64,000 nt of DNA, taken from Auanema rhodensis. Lineage: Eukaryota > Nematoda > Chromadorea > Rhabditida > Rhabditidae. This document shows positions 12,656-25,656 of this stretch, piece after piece. The DNA is taken from the NCBI GenBank assembly GCA_964057225.1, contig OZ059896.1, positions 11,284,001 to 11,348,000 of the forward strand, written 5' to 3'. The notes below the pieces were generated by a model, which worked only from the letters and a program-made list of their open reading frames with translations, was not told where the DNA came from and did not search any database. Each line of letters opens with the position of its first letter. Position 1 is the first letter of the stretch. The position numbers and the translations under genes are program-made.

Positions 12656-14423
12656 ATGGATTCTTCCGTCGGACGCTCACTGATAAGTTTAGCTAAACGA
12701 GGAATAGCTCGTGCTCATCGTCGTCTGACTCATTTAGCTAACAAAGTAAGTACTTGAAAAAAAAATGTCATTATTGAGTAGTTCTTTGTTTTTTTTTCTG
12801 TTGGAAGTAGAGGGCAATATGTATTATAATTATTTTGTTTTAAGGTGCACAATAGTGGAAACGATGTTGCTTTAGATGAACCAATTTTGGAAGCAATTTT
12901 TGCAAACCTTGATTTAGAAGAAAGAATTAGAATGGGCTTGGTAAGTTAACTATTTTAAGTTAATCATAATATATATTTTTCTTAAGCTCTCTCGACAAGC
13001 TATTCGCATTGTTGATCGGATGCCAATTATTTTACCATTTTTAATGATTCGATCTGAAGGCCGTAGCAGCTTCGAAATAATTTCTGATAACATGGATTTA
13101 TTAGTCGGTAAGGTTTTGCCTATTTATTCTCGAACAGAATCGAATCTGTTAATACAAATACAACTATATATAAATCAGAATTCTTCAATAATATTTTTCT
13201 TTAGGTCACATTCTCGACAACTGTGACGGTTTTCAACTTTCGTCTGGAAATAAAGTTTATGTTCAAGAAAAATCACTGCCAATTGTTGTCAATCAAATCC
13301 GTATGTCATCTCTGACCTGTTTCTATGTCAACCTACTCTTTTCAGTTTCTCGTATTTCCGGAATTTCTCAATTTTGGCTAGACTCTGTTAACAATGGTGC
13401 TATTGCGGAATTGGTCACCGAATATTATAGAAAATTGAATGAGAACAAGTGCTTCAAAAGGTGAGATCTCCAATAATTAATAATTTATTAAAATAATAAT
13501 TTTAGATTTCAAATCGAGCAGTTGACTGTGGTTGGTACTGGCAAATCATTCGAAATGAATCCGATTTCTTCTTTGATTATGCTATCCAGAAAAAATTTGC
13601 AAGCAATTCGTTTCCGTCACTGCAGACTTCAAAACGAAGTAAGTTATGTTAAAATTTTAAATAAAGGCCTACAGCCAATCTTTAACCAATATGTTCTTTA
13701 ATAAATATTTCTTTAGGAGGAATCTCAACATCTTTGGTCTGCTATTGGTCAATGTCCAGCCTTACAACAAATTCAATATGAACCATGCAAGTTGGACAGA
13801 TGGAGTCGGCCCTTCATTGCTCAGGCGCTCGAAGGAAAACAACTTGTGTCTTTGATTTTGACCGGGGTCGCTGGTCTCAAACCTGCAGACATTTTCCGTT
13901 ATTCAAGCGGCGGATGGCTTCAAGAGCTCGCAGTCGTAGGAGAGCATCTTCCAGCAACCATTTACGCTGACCCCAAAGCAAAGAAAACCGTTGAGGGTTT
14001 GAATAGTTTACTGATTCAGGTAATATATTCCTCTTTTATTTTGGAAATCTAATTTTCATGCTTTAGATTAGTGAGACCTTCAGTTTGGAAGACGTAAAAT
14101 CTCGAGCGGAATTGCTCTTGGTTTTGAATACTCTCCCTGCAAGCGGTGTTCTTGAAGTAATTCATAGCAGCCGTGGATCAGTCTCTGAATTAGCTCGTCT
14201 TCTTAGTTACTGGCTTCACCTTACACGTGATTCTCAACGCTGTATAAAGTTGAAGCTTGAGGAGTGCTCTCAGGAGCGTCAAGATGCTGCTGTTGGTCGA
14301 TTAATGCGTAAAAGCAAGGATACTAGAAAAAGCGGATGTAGCAATCATTCCTTAACTTTAACCTGTGGAGAAGGAAGTGTTGTTCTCTTGGATAAGAACA
14401 CTTGGTTCGGAGATGAGCTTTAA
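12656..14423 (+). CDS. F-box-like protein, unknown nematode family
   Basis: The start MDSSVGRSLISLAKRG lies directly behind TTTTCAG, so trans-splicing would place the leader right at the ATG. Introns end at 12845, 12987, 13204, 13347, 13505, 13717 and 14066, and all close in frame. Residues around 37-75 (LDEPILEAIFANLDLEERIR then LLSRQAIRIVDR) resemble an F-box, which would bind Skp1 in an SCF ubiquitin ligase. The rest alternates hydrophobic strands and short helices (LTVVGTGKSF, LQAIRFRHCRLQNE, LVSLILTGVAGLKP), like irregular leucine-rich repeats. It ends NTWFGDEL. I do not recognise the family. The F-box/LRR reading is an inference from pattern; the gene structure itself is well supported. 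Confidence 0.65.
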
Positions 14424-16014
14424 TATTTATATGCATTTTATATGTAATGTACTCATAATTTTTTGAGCTTCATATTTTTTTTATCTTTCTCAACATCTGC
14501 CTCAAATCTGTGATATCCCTGTTTTATGTTCGTAGGTCTCAATTTTTTGATCAACCAACAACAGCTTCCTTCTCTTTTTTGAAGGCAGCACATCATATGC
14601 TTTAACATTGATATTCTGTATTTATGCATTCTTTATTCATGTATTTTGAGCTAACTATTTACTACGAGTATTTTGTGCTGTAGTTCTCGTCTCCCAGCCA
14701 GCTAGTCTTTTTCCAAGTTCAACTTATTCTTATACTCGGTGTTTTTCCGCCTTTTTCTCTTTTCCGTCATTTTGAATGCCGTGCGCCATATATATTCGGG
14801 TGCTATTTCATATGTAAGTATATAATATTATAATGTAAAGCTTAACACAACTATTTAACTAATATTTTTAATATCATATAAATAAATCATTTTCATTCAC
14901 ATAATTTATTCTTTGATCAGCTGGAAGACCTTTCCTTTGTCCTGTTATATGCGACTACCACTTTTCTGACCTTCGTATACATTGTCAGATTATTAGACAT
15001 GAAAGGATGAAATACATGCTTTGAACTAGATGATGAACATACGTACACAATGAATGATTTTGTTAAACGTCTCAATTAATTTGTTAAACCAAATTTTTTG
15101 TTTGAATCAAAATAATTTTTTATAACCCTACGCGGTTTTTCTGGTTATGCGTCATATCATTATTAGATGATTGCTTTTAGGTAACTAAGGTATTCAGGAA
15201 AATGCCAATGCTATTTGAAAAGAAAAGAATTTAAAAGAAAATTTTAATGTTCTAGATTGTGATATCTTGTTTAACTTTGATCTGATAAAATGTTTTAATG
15301 GATGTTCCGAAATATTTCAGTTCAAGTGCTGATAATAAACAGATGTTGAACACGTTGTTGATCACTATAAGGTATATGAGTCATCTCTAATTGTTCCTCG
15401 AGATAAAGACATTTTATTTAGTTTTTTTCAATAATGCCACTAGAAACCCTCTGTAAATGTGACGTGCGACAAAAGATAGCATAGAAAGACACAGAAAACT
15501 ACAGAATGCTTTCCGAAAGTTTGTCATCCAAATTAACGATCACTATGGTCATCGTGCGTTCTTGATTTTTAGATTGCTTGGGCATTCCTAATTCTCTCTT
15601 TATCTACGCGTTAACATAGTAACAAAAAGACTAAGGTTCAGATTGTTCAAAGAACAGCATTAAAGATACAAAAAAAAAGAAAATTCACATAACATTAAGT
15701 TAGTGAACAACTTGTTATATTATACTGTAGAAACATTTCTAAATACTATAGAAAGTTTGATTTATTAAACCATTCTATAAGAAGAATTGCAAAAAGAGTA
15801 AGCTTTAAGGAATAAAAGGATTTACTTGCAAAAAAAATTTATAGCAAAATATGTACTATATCAGGTATGACGAATCAGCTTTTATTGCTGAAAAAATTAC
15901 AGTTGGAAGAAGACTGACTGATAGGGTGGTACTTTCAAATACATCAACTGCCTTCTTTCTATTTTTCATTGTTCAATTTTCAGACAATCTATCTACTACA
16001 AATCTGTTTCATCG

Positions 16015-16210
16015 AAAAAAAAAGAAATGGGCGGAGAGAGCGAAACTAAACAAGTGCTAGACAAAGACTAGTAAAGAAACGCATCTTTGAAGAGAAAAGA
16101 GACAGTAAAAGGTGAGCGAGTAGATAGAGGGAAACAAGCAAAAAGGTAGAAAAGTGGATTGATAGAAAAGAAAAGAATGATAGACAGGGAGAGAGAGAAT
16201 GAGAGATAAA
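16015..16210. promoter_or_regulatory. GA-rich tract upstream of cysteine-rich gene A
   Basis: About 200 bp where the plus strand is overwhelmingly A and G, ending GGGAGAGAGAGAATGAGAGA. It lies 260-460 bp before the ATG at 16471. Such tracts often mark nucleosome-poor promoters; the regulatory reading is inference. Confidence 0.35.
16028..16036 (-). promoter_or_regulatory. CTCCGCCCA motif (SP/KLF-like)
   Basis: CTCCGCCCA on the minus strand. The same nonamer recurs at 20203-20211 and 36141-36149, always upstream of a gene. GC-box-like motifs stand out in this AT-rich DNA and resemble SP/KLF binding sites. Confidence 0.4.
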
Positions 16211-16470
16211 AAACAACCTGAAACGTCATCGTCTCCCTCCCCCATCACATCACTCTGTCCACTATATCAGCATCATCCACGACATCTCTCCTCATTTGTT
16301 AGTTCGCTTCTCAACTGCCCTCTCTTCAAAAATGGAGAGTATATTCTGCTTATATTTCATATGTACCTTCACTTTTTATTATATTTTTAGAAAGATTTAC
16401 ATATTATTAATACATATTATTTAGATAAAGTCAGTAAAAGCATCAGCTTTGAATCATTAACTAAGTATCA

Positions 16471-18745
16471 ATGCGTTCTTATTCAGTTGTAACTTTCTTG
16501 CTACTCCCACTTTTTACTTTGGCCAAAGATCCAATAGATCAGGTTTGTTTTATTTTTAATTTCAGAAAAATGAGTCTTTTGCTATAATTATGAATATATC
16601 AAAAATAAATTATTATTTAAAATATAAACTTGATAACTATACTACTCTTCAACTTTAATCAAGTTAAGTTTTATCTGATTCAAATTAACCAATCATACAC
16701 GAATGCATCCCAAAACAGTTTTACTATTATATTATCAATTTACCTTTACCTAATTTCTTTTGGAAAATTTAATGTCATTAAATCCATCGAAATGCAAAAA
16801 AATCTTAAAAGTATTTTACCCACTTTACCTAATGAAGTATAAACATAGTTGTGTTATTTGAACTCTTCATACGGTTTATGATTAGTCAGAGAGAAAAGAG
16901 CGACAAAGCTTAATTAATAGATTCACGAGGTAAAACATACGTCATTTGTAAAAAAAAAGAAGAAATCATGAATACGATTGACTGAAAAACTTTTACTGTG
17001 TTGATCAGACAATACTCTTTTTTTATTTTTAAAATGTCTGTGAACCGTTCATTACGATCACGTCATTCTGGACACACCCTACGAAACATTTCAAATAGAA
17101 TTATCATAAATCAGTAATTGATTTAAGATATTTTTATAAGTTTCTAAAAAAATTACTTGAAGTATAATCAGTTTAATCAAATTATTTTAATTATTAAATT
17201 AATTTATACAAGATAATCAAATCGTCACTGCATATGTCATGAAATGAACATATTGAAATGATGAATAACCAGATAGTTCTTTTGTTGTTTTTTTTTGAAT
17301 TATGGCACTTATCAAACTTTATTTCATACTTTCCGTTAAAATAGGGTAAAAAATGAAACCTTGAAATCTGATCTTTGAACATTGAATAGTTGTACATCTG
17401 TGTTTTCAATTTTTTAAACTCCTAAAATAAATTTAATACAAATATATAGTAAAAATTGAAATTGTTCGCCTTTATTCTATTTTTGTCTCTATTAATCTTG
17501 TCCATATCTAAGAATAGAAAATTCATTTTCTTCCATAAATCGTTTATCACAATTCTACGAATATTCTAGATTTTTCTTTTTCTTCTTTTTTTTTATTTGA
17601 AAAATAAAAATACATATTGGATATACATACGTTTATATTTATGACACGAAGCCTTTTTAAAATCATTTTAACTGATTAAACATCTTCAGTACAAACTATA
17701 CTGAAGATGTTTATATCTCTTTGGTCATAAAACAGTTGAAACGAAAAAAAAAAGTGGAAATTTAAGAACAAGTTTAATTTAATTTCTTTTTTCAATTCAC
17801 GTTCTTTAAGGTAGCCAAACAAGGAGCGGAAATTATAAGTAAATCCCGGTTGACAGGTCAAACAATACGTCAATGCTCTTGTAATGAACAGAGAGAATGT
17901 GTGGAAGATATGAAACAACAAGCAAAGGATTGTGTTCCATCATGCTTTCAACGATTTGCTGCTGTAGGAGTTATTTATTGTTTGAAAATATTATATTAAT
18001 TTTTCGTTTAAGATTACTGATAGACCTGATGATTTAAGAAAATGTTTCGAACAAAAGGATGATATTGTTCAAAACTTCATGAACTGTATTGAAGAAAAAG
18101 TTGAAGGGTTTGTATAGTTTTCATAGTATTTCGTCTAACACAATACGTTAAGATGTGTGGAACATGAGCACGGTGACCAGATAGACAAAACAGATATTAC
18201 AGCTATTTTTGCCATTGGAGAAAAGAAGCTAGCACATCATTCTGCTACTATGGAGGTATACTTCAAGTAGAGTTTCAAATATATTTGAATCTTTAAGGCA
18301 ATTATTGCTCCAATTCGTAATGTAATTGATGCTGCTGGAGAGTTCGCAGTGTGTGTAAAAGATTGCTTCTTGAAAAAAAATGAAAATGGATTCTGCTTTG
18401 ATCGCAAAAAGTATGAAAAATTGAAGTAAACTGTATTCATAATTCTCATTATTTAGTTGCCAGCCATTAGTATTGGAACAAAAGGCTAAGACATCATTCA
18501 GAACTTGCACTAAAAGAGTCAACTGGAAAAGAGAAGCTGGAGAATTGTGTCAATGTTCCGTTGAAGCTGGAGTAACGTAAGTTTTTATATAGTCAGAATG
18601 CCTGAAAATTGAGAGCATTTTATTTCAATAATTAATGGAGAAAGTTTAATATTATAATATATTTCATCTTTTAAGGGTTCTTCGTCAATATTGCTCTATG
18701 TTCAGTTTAATGGGACGTCGTCGTCCACACCCGAAACGCGGATAA
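16471..18745 (+). CDS. Secreted cysteine-rich protein, copy A
   Basis: Exon 1 (16471-16542) encodes a signal peptide, MRSYSVVTFLLLPLFTLAK. A 1,268-nt first intron follows, and exon 2 starts at 17811. Mature landmarks are QCSCNEQRECVEDMKQQAK, DCVPSCFQRF, LRKCFEQKDDIVQNFMNC, CVKDCFLKKNENGFCFDRK, RTCTKRVNWKREAGELCQC, QYCSMF, and a basic end RRRPHPKRG. At least 14 cysteines suggest a disulfide-stabilised extracellular protein. It is a paralogue of the gene at 30168-31984: the cysteine pattern, intron positions and the motifs NGFCFDR and GELC-CS-EAGV are shared. The pattern loosely recalls nematode CPG4-type (chondroitin proteoglycan 4) domains, but I am not sure of this. Several acceptors here end in AAG. 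Confidence 0.75.
17677..17713. repeat. Perfect hairpin in the first intron of gene A
   Basis: Perfect 15-bp inverted arms (TAAACATCTTCAGTA at 17677-17691 and its complement at 17699-17713) surround a 7-nt loop, about 100 bp before exon 2. The RNA could fold, or the site could be a protein-binding palindrome. Confidence 0.6.
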
Positions 18746-20202
18746 AAATATTAGAAAATTGGGAACCATATCATGCAGTAAGACTATCTATGTCTCTTCT
18801 GTCAACCTTTGTTTACGGCGTATGCTAAATACTTTACAATTGTCTCATGTAATAATTGAAAATTTGTATATAAATAATATAAAATTTATAATATAGTATC
18901 TCTGTAGATTGAAAATTATTAAGTTTAATAAACAAAAAATTATGTTTATGACAATTTAAGTATAATTTTCTACATTCATACTTTTTCATATTGTTCTTAG
19001 ACTTTTTTTTTATTATTTTTACAATTGTAAATACATATATATCATGATATATACATTTTTTTTTTCAAATAAAAACTTCAATTATTCCCATATTGTTAGA
19101 TAATTATATTCATATAGTCATGTGGCAGGATTTTGTTCTATAATTTGACACTTTTATAAGTTAGATGTGAAGATGTCGACGAATCAGGAAAACTAAATAG
19201 ATTTAGAGAATAATCTTAAATTAAAAATATTAAAAGGTTCAATTCAGTTTGAACATTGCTAGATATACTCCAACTATTAATTAAACTAAAATTTTACTAT
19301 TTTATGATTAATAACATAAAATTATTTTATATTTATAATATTTATAATATAATAATTTTTTATTTTATTGTTGCAAATAAAATCTATACTATATATCATA
19401 TTTGAGATTCATATTAGGCTACTTACTTATATAAATATCAAAAAATATTTTAAAAACTTGCAAGATTATATTCGAATAAAATTTCTAAGATATAATATAC
19501 TATTAATTAAAAATTTCTACTTTATTTTTATTTTACAAAAATATGGATAACTTCTAAATTGTTATAGAAAAATATTTTTCATTCCATATTACATTTATTT
19601 TATTTAAACATTTTTCATATAATAATTCATTCAATTGATTTTTCATTTTTATTTCCTTTTTTTTCTTAGTTCTATTGTATCAGTAAATTAAAGTCTCTGA
19701 CATTGTTTTAATAATCATCAACTTTTCAATTAGTTTTAGGTGTCATTGTAGCAGTTTTCGCTCTCTTATGTTGCAGACAGCGAAATTACCGTCAGATTAG
19801 ATGTAGACTTTATATACTTAAAGCATAATTCACATATTTTATCATGTATTACTGAACATCTGAGAATTATTTACTTGTTTATTAATTGATTAATTTCAAA
19901 TATTAAAACTTGATATATGGACTTTAATAGATAAAAATGAACTAAGAACCGACAATTCTGAAAGAACAAAGATTGTCGTGGTTACATCTCTTATATAAGT
20001 GATATCAACATCGCTGAGAGTCATTATACTGAAAACATTTAATATTATTCCTATATATCTATAAATTAAAACATACATTCAATTTACTATATCATTATCA
20101 ATGATTATACTTTGTAAGCCTGTTTAACTATATGTATATAATAACTATATATACAAAGGTTACACTCATTGAACTTTTCAGAAGAAAATTAACAAACTTT
20201 GT

Positions 20203-20211
20203 CTCCGCCCA
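20203..20211 (+). promoter_or_regulatory. CTCCGCCCA motif (SP/KLF-like)
   Basis: Second of three identical nonamers in the window, about 0.9 kb before the Bicaudal-C start codon. A GACGAT/ATCGTC inverted repeat follows at about 20219-20246. Confidence 0.4.
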
Positions 20212-20924
20212 ATTTAGACGACGATCATCATGATGACAATCGTCACAAAATGAAAACCATCTTATCAGTTTCGAAATGTGGCAAAACAATTGATTTTAAC
20301 TTCTTTTATCCTTTTAATTATCGATGTTGTTTCTAATTTTTTTATTTTTTCTGTTTTAACTGTTAGAACTAATAGTATCTAGTTGAAATTATATTTGCCC
20401 AGACATACATATATAGGCATTTCTACGTTTTTTTGTTGTAAATTTTGACTTTCAAAAAACTTCATATTGATATTTTCAACCAATTGTTTGTATTCAAGTC
20501 CGTTTTACAAACTTCACAACCCTAATTGACTTCATCTCGCCTCGACCACGCTCATGATCATCTTGTTTACAAGAGAAAGTTTTTTCCTTTTTCTTATTAT
20601 TTCTCTTTGCTTCGTGTTCATTAGTTTATCTCTCGTGTTTCTTCTTCTTTCTTCCAAGTTAATGATCTGTGTATTACTGTCCTGCTTTTCACCTCTACTT
20701 CTTTCCCGTCTTGTTCACCAGCAAACGACTTCTAATAGTGTTTCTTAAAAAAGTTTGTGAAGACTTGACAGAAGAACTGATGAGAAAGATGAAGAAAAAC
20801 GAGAAACAAAGTGCATACGGTCTCACATCGGTTTTTTTTGGGGCTTCTTTCTCGTTTCTCCATCAATTTCCGTGTCATCGTTCACTCTTCAATCAATTTT
20901 TTTCATTTTATTGCTGACTTTTGA

Positions 20925-21046
20925 TATACATATATATATAAATATAATATATATGTAATATACATAATAATAATGTAAAAAATCAATTATTTATATTAAC
21001 TATATCTATATCTATATATCTTTATATCTATATACTTATATAGAGA
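20925..21046. repeat. AT and TATATC microsatellite
   Basis: Tandem TA runs are followed by imperfect TATATC/TATCTA hexamers, ending about 75 bp before the next start codon. Confidence 0.7.
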
Positions 21047-21119
21047 TATTTAAAATTAAATTTCGGAGCATATTAAGAGTTCTCATGAAGATTTATTTGT
21101 TAAATCATCCTATTTAGAC

Positions 21120-24100
21120 ATGAAAGACGAAGCTCTACCGCTAGGTAGTGGCCGATTTGAAACTCGACTAGCTGTTGATCGAAGACGATTGGAATCAATG
21201 ATCACAGGTAAATATATTGATAGCCATTATTGAATATAGATTGGGATTTTTTTTTGTTTTATTAAAAGTCAGGAACAATGTTTGTGGTTTCCTGTCTTTA
21301 TATAAAAGAAATACATGTCTTACTCTTTTTATATTATCGTCATATTTGAACGTTTGTTTTCATTTTAGTTGCATGAAATTACATTTCATTATTATAATTA
21401 CTACATACTATTCATTTATTTTGCATTGTCTATTCAACAAACTATTTTTATTTTATTCCTACTGATATATAACAGGTAAGATAGACGATGAACTGATTCC
21501 GAGATGTGACAAACGATTTTGTTTTATCAATTGGTCAGAGAACGGCAATGATTCATAAAATTCTCAGTTTTTCTGGAGCTATTTACCCGAACATGATTGA
21601 TAGATCGTCCGATTGGATTCATCTCTTAATGTAGCACCCAATCATTACCGACAAACCATATCAATGCTAGCTACAAAGCGAATTTAGATGCACAAGTTCT
21701 CACATGATCTAAAATTTATTTTATAAAACAGAAATATTCTGGCCAGTTTGATATGTTTTTTTTCTATCTGAAAAGGAGAATAGATTGAGAAAAAAGATTG
21801 TTCACAGAATAGACATGCTTTAATTCTCAATAACAACAATGTTTTCAAACTTAAAAGCTTTATCTGAATATCAAAGTATTCGGATGAAAAACTTATGAAA
21901 ATTTTAAATTTTCAGGTAAACCGTCATCTGAAGATGAGTTCAGATTACCAAACGCTTCTTTGTTCTTTGATCAGGTATGATATATAATTTGATTAATTTA
22001 AAATTCATTATCATGAATTTAAAAATATAGGTAATGCAAATATCAGGTGCCACTGTAATTTGGCCAACACAGTTGAAGATAGGTGCTAAAACAAAGAGAG
22101 GTATTACATTCAATGTTTCAACATACGTATAACATATTGTTTTCAAGACCCTTTCGTTAAACTTCAAGGAACTACAGATCAAATAGAAAAAGCTAAAATG
22201 TTAATTATGTCTACACTTCATTGCAAAGTATACAAAACTAATTTTTAAATTTTAAATTTTAAATATAGAAAGAACGTGTTACTCTTAAAGTTGATATTCA
22301 TCATTCATATCATTCACATATTATTGGAAAAGGAGGACGAGTAATACAACAGGTTTCTAACAGTCATATGAATTATATAAGAAAAAATATAGATTATGCG
22401 TAACACAAAATGTCATATCCATTTCCCGGATTCTAATAAATTCAGGTTCAAAAGCTTATTTATAAGACGGAATTTTTTATTTAAAGTGTTGCAGTGCTTA
22501 TCCTAATCGAAGTGATCAGGTTTCAATATCTGGAGGACCCCATGACGTAATTAATGCTCTTCGATTGCTTCGGGTTTGATTGAAAATGTTTCATTAAACA
22601 AACCCAACTGTGATATTCAGACTATATCACCTGTTGTCCTGACTACAGAATTACCGTGGGTGTGCCCAGGAACTCCTGAAAGCTTAGGCTTTCCCGACAA
22701 CTTTTCTTTCCAAAGAATCTCTTCTTCTATCTATTTATGTATTATACGGGGAAATACTGGAGATGAAGCAGCTCTTCAACATTCAGTTCAAATTCTTCTT
22801 CAACATTTCTCAATTCCGGTACTCAATCGTTTTTTCTATAAATTTTATATTTTATTGTGTGATTTAGAATGGATTTCCTGTGTCATTCAAAACTTCTGTA
22901 CCTCTCAAAGATGATGTAATAACTATGATGAAATCTATTGAACATTATAAACGGTAAACCGATTCTAACAAAACCATCCTCAATTCATTGATTTCAGTTT
23001 CGAAAAAGTAATGGAAGATAAAAAAGTTACAATGAGCATTCATAATGCTTTAGCTCATATTGCTGGATCATATGAGTCTGTTCTATATTTCAGAAAATTT
23101 TTGATTGTAAATATATTTTGATTTAATATTTTTTATAATTATCTTTCAGGGCTATTCGCCTACTTGTTTGGCGTTCGATGTTCCCTTAGCCTTGACTTCA
23201 AATATTGCTTTAGTTGAAAAAAAATTTGATGTATTGATTACTACAAAAAAACGATCAAATCAACCAGGAGCTATTGTAATTCATAATCAACATATTATAA
23301 AAGTTTAAAAACTTTTTCAGTCCATAATGATGAAGACAGCAGAAGCTTTAATTCCTACTATGTTCAAAGCTCGACAAGTTCTACTTGGAAACGAAAACAA
23401 CGACGAATATTATGGAGAAAATGACTTCAGTTTAGCATTTGGTATCAAACTCAGAACTATGATTACTGATCACTGATTTTCAGATGATTACTTTTCAGGC
23501 TCGGATAATTCAGATATCTTACCGTTATCGTCATTATCATCTTTGAGATTTTCCATGAGCTGTATAGGAGACACCTCCAAAAGTCCTGACCCAGATAACT
23601 CTCCATTAGCAGCATCCATTCTCAAAGGAGTTAAAAACATTGAGAGCAAATCGTACTTGTTCGTAATCAGAAAAATAGAAAAACGATAGTATTTAAGGGA
23701 TCACTGGATGAAGAGAACGCCAACAACAAGAGAAGAGATGCTTGTGAAAGCTGCCCAAGGTATTATATATTCTGTCACGTAGGAAATTAATGTATCCAAC
23801 TTTTTGCAGCTTTGTTCGATGAGCCAAGTGGTGATCGATATCCTACCGATCACTGGGCTGGATATGGGTTTAGTTGTTCTTTACCTGCAGAACTATTGAA
23901 GGTATAATGAAATGATTGAAATCGACTGACATGTTTCCTTCAATCATATCAAATTGCAGAATTACATGGAAATTGACGATAAAAAACTGGATACGGAAAA
24001 ACCATCAATTCATAGTCGAGAAAACAAGGTACTATTAGCCTGTATCATTAGTCACATTACGATAATCATAATACACAGATATCAAATCGAGGATTATGTT

Positions 24101-25076
24101 CCGTTCGTGAAGAAGATGAGCTTTCCGATTTTTCCGGATCATTCAGTAGTACGTCTATCAATTCTGGTCAACGCCATTTTGACAGTAGAGATCTTCGAAA
24201 AGGTAACAACTACTTTATAGAAAATTAGAAATAGTTTATGCTACTTGAATATCTAATGTGTGAATTCTTTCTAAATAGAATAGAGGTTGCTATTATGCTC
24301 AACGCTTCCAATATTTCAATCTTCAAATTCATTTTTTCCGATAGTATTAGATAAATATGCTCAATAGCTTTTAAGGAATCTTCTCGGCGTCTACCTCAAT
24401 ATTTGATGTTCCACCACCTTTGATTGGTGACTTCAGTTGGGATATTAGGATCGTAACTGATCCTGCAATGGTACTCGCTCAACTTGGGTGCAGTGAATAT
24501 TTGGCTCAAATGAGAGAGCAAGAGGTTCGGACTACTGCTTGTCCTGTTGTCATATACTATACCAAATATACTTTTGCTAAACTTCGTCTGCTGATATACT
24601 TTTTTTTTGCTCACAAACTCACTACCTCAGCTTTACTCATGTATATAGACACTTCAGAGCTGCATACATATATCATGTATATGGAATATTATCAAACATG
24701 ATGTTAACAAAGATAAATTAACAGTAGTATTTTATTGTGAAATTACTGTTATCTAATAAAATTAGCTCAATTTAACGCTGTGTATGAACTAATATATGTG
24801 TCACATGTCAATTAATATTAGAAACAGAACTAACTCGGGACTAAGATAAACAAATCCAACTGTATCCTGTTAAATCTTGATTCAAATTCAGATTGATATG
24901 CACGCATTTCTACTCCTTGATGAACAAAGTCTCAAAGATGTTGGAGTATCTACTATTGGGGCTCGGAAAAAAATTCATCATGCCATAATAAGTAAGCAAT
25001 GATTTTGTTCTCTATGTACATATTTACTTTATTAGAATTACGTGATTCTGCTCGTCAGCATGGTATTGCAGTTTGA
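21120..25076 (+). CDS. bcc-1: Bicaudal-C homologue (KH domains plus SAM)
   Basis: This RNA-binding protein should control translation and stability of target mRNAs, as in the Bicaudal-C/BICC1 family. ATG 21120 follows a TATTTAG acceptor. The N-terminal KH-like region reads FETRLAVDRRRLESMI and VIWPTQLKIGAKTKRDPFVK. The next KH repeat has HSHIIGKGGRVIQQ with an intact GXXG loop, then IMRNTKCHIHFPDSN and YPNRSDQVSISGGPHDVINA. These match BICC1 block by block. A KH-like region without GXXG follows (AALQHSVQILLQHFSIP). A long Ser/Asn-rich linker leads to a C-terminal SAM domain (AQLGCSEYLAQMREQE, then FLLLDEQSLKDVGVSTIGAR), which an intron at 24525-24891 splits. The protein ends ARQHGIAV. The first intron is about 708 nt (21208-21915). 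SAM domains of this family polymerise. Confidence 0.93.
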
Positions 25077-25656
25077 ATTGTACATTACACCTATTTAGAA
25101 AAATGCATTATATTATTTAATCATATCAAAATCATACTCTGGTTTGCCATGACAGCGAACGAGTGCTTTCCATTAAAGCACATAAATAAAATTTTTCTAA
25201 CTTAATACATAAAAATGAAACAATTTGCATTAGTTATCAATTTCATCTAATTGATATTGACATAATCCCTTATGTAGACATTGGAATACAAAAGGTAGAA
25301 ATAAGCGCTACTATTTAGTCGACAACTCATTAAACAATTTTTTTCCGATTAGAAACAATTCGTCAATTTAATGGCATAAAATCTGAGATTTGGACAGAAG
25401 TAGGCACGAAACACCACGATTACAGTCATGAAGTGAATCAATAAAGCTTCTAAAACATTGAGATCAGCTGCATTTTCATCGCAATGATTTCGCTTGCAAG
25501 GTAAATATTAGAAAATCATATAAGATAGTGAAAAACAATGCTCGACTTTTATTCAGAACTAATCTTTAATATTCATAATCTGTACAAACAAAGGTCATCA
25601 TGATGGATGACGAAAATATTATTACAAATTAATTAAAACATCGAAGTTATAGCAAA
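25077..25656. other. Convergent intergenic region
   Basis: About 580 bp between the stop codons of the Bicaudal-C gene (plus) and the SDHAF1-like gene (minus). I see no feature beyond the expected 3' UTRs. Confidence 0.5.

Larger units (their letters stand above)
14424..16470. other. Intergenic region with purine-rich tract
   Basis: No exon is supported. A purine-rich plus strand runs from about 16015 to 16210 and includes TGGGCGGAG at 16028-16036. The ORFs at 15851-16390 follow this biased composition and are not genes. Confidence 0.45.
18746..21119. other. Intergenic region upstream of the Bicaudal-C gene
   Basis: The left half (about 18830-19620) is extremely AT-rich. A CTCCGCCCA motif lies at 20203-20211. 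A pyrimidine-rich stretch runs from about 20570 to 20720, and AT microsatellites lie at 20925-21046. A single hydrophobic reading frame at about 19740-19830 has no partner exon that I can find. No gene is supported. Confidence 0.4.

Noticed and set aside
19738-19830. Hydrophobic exon-like stretch VIVAVFALLCCRQRNYRQIR after TTTTAG
   Set aside because: It could be a terminal exon with a membrane span, but no upstream exon or start was found in the AT-rich flank.
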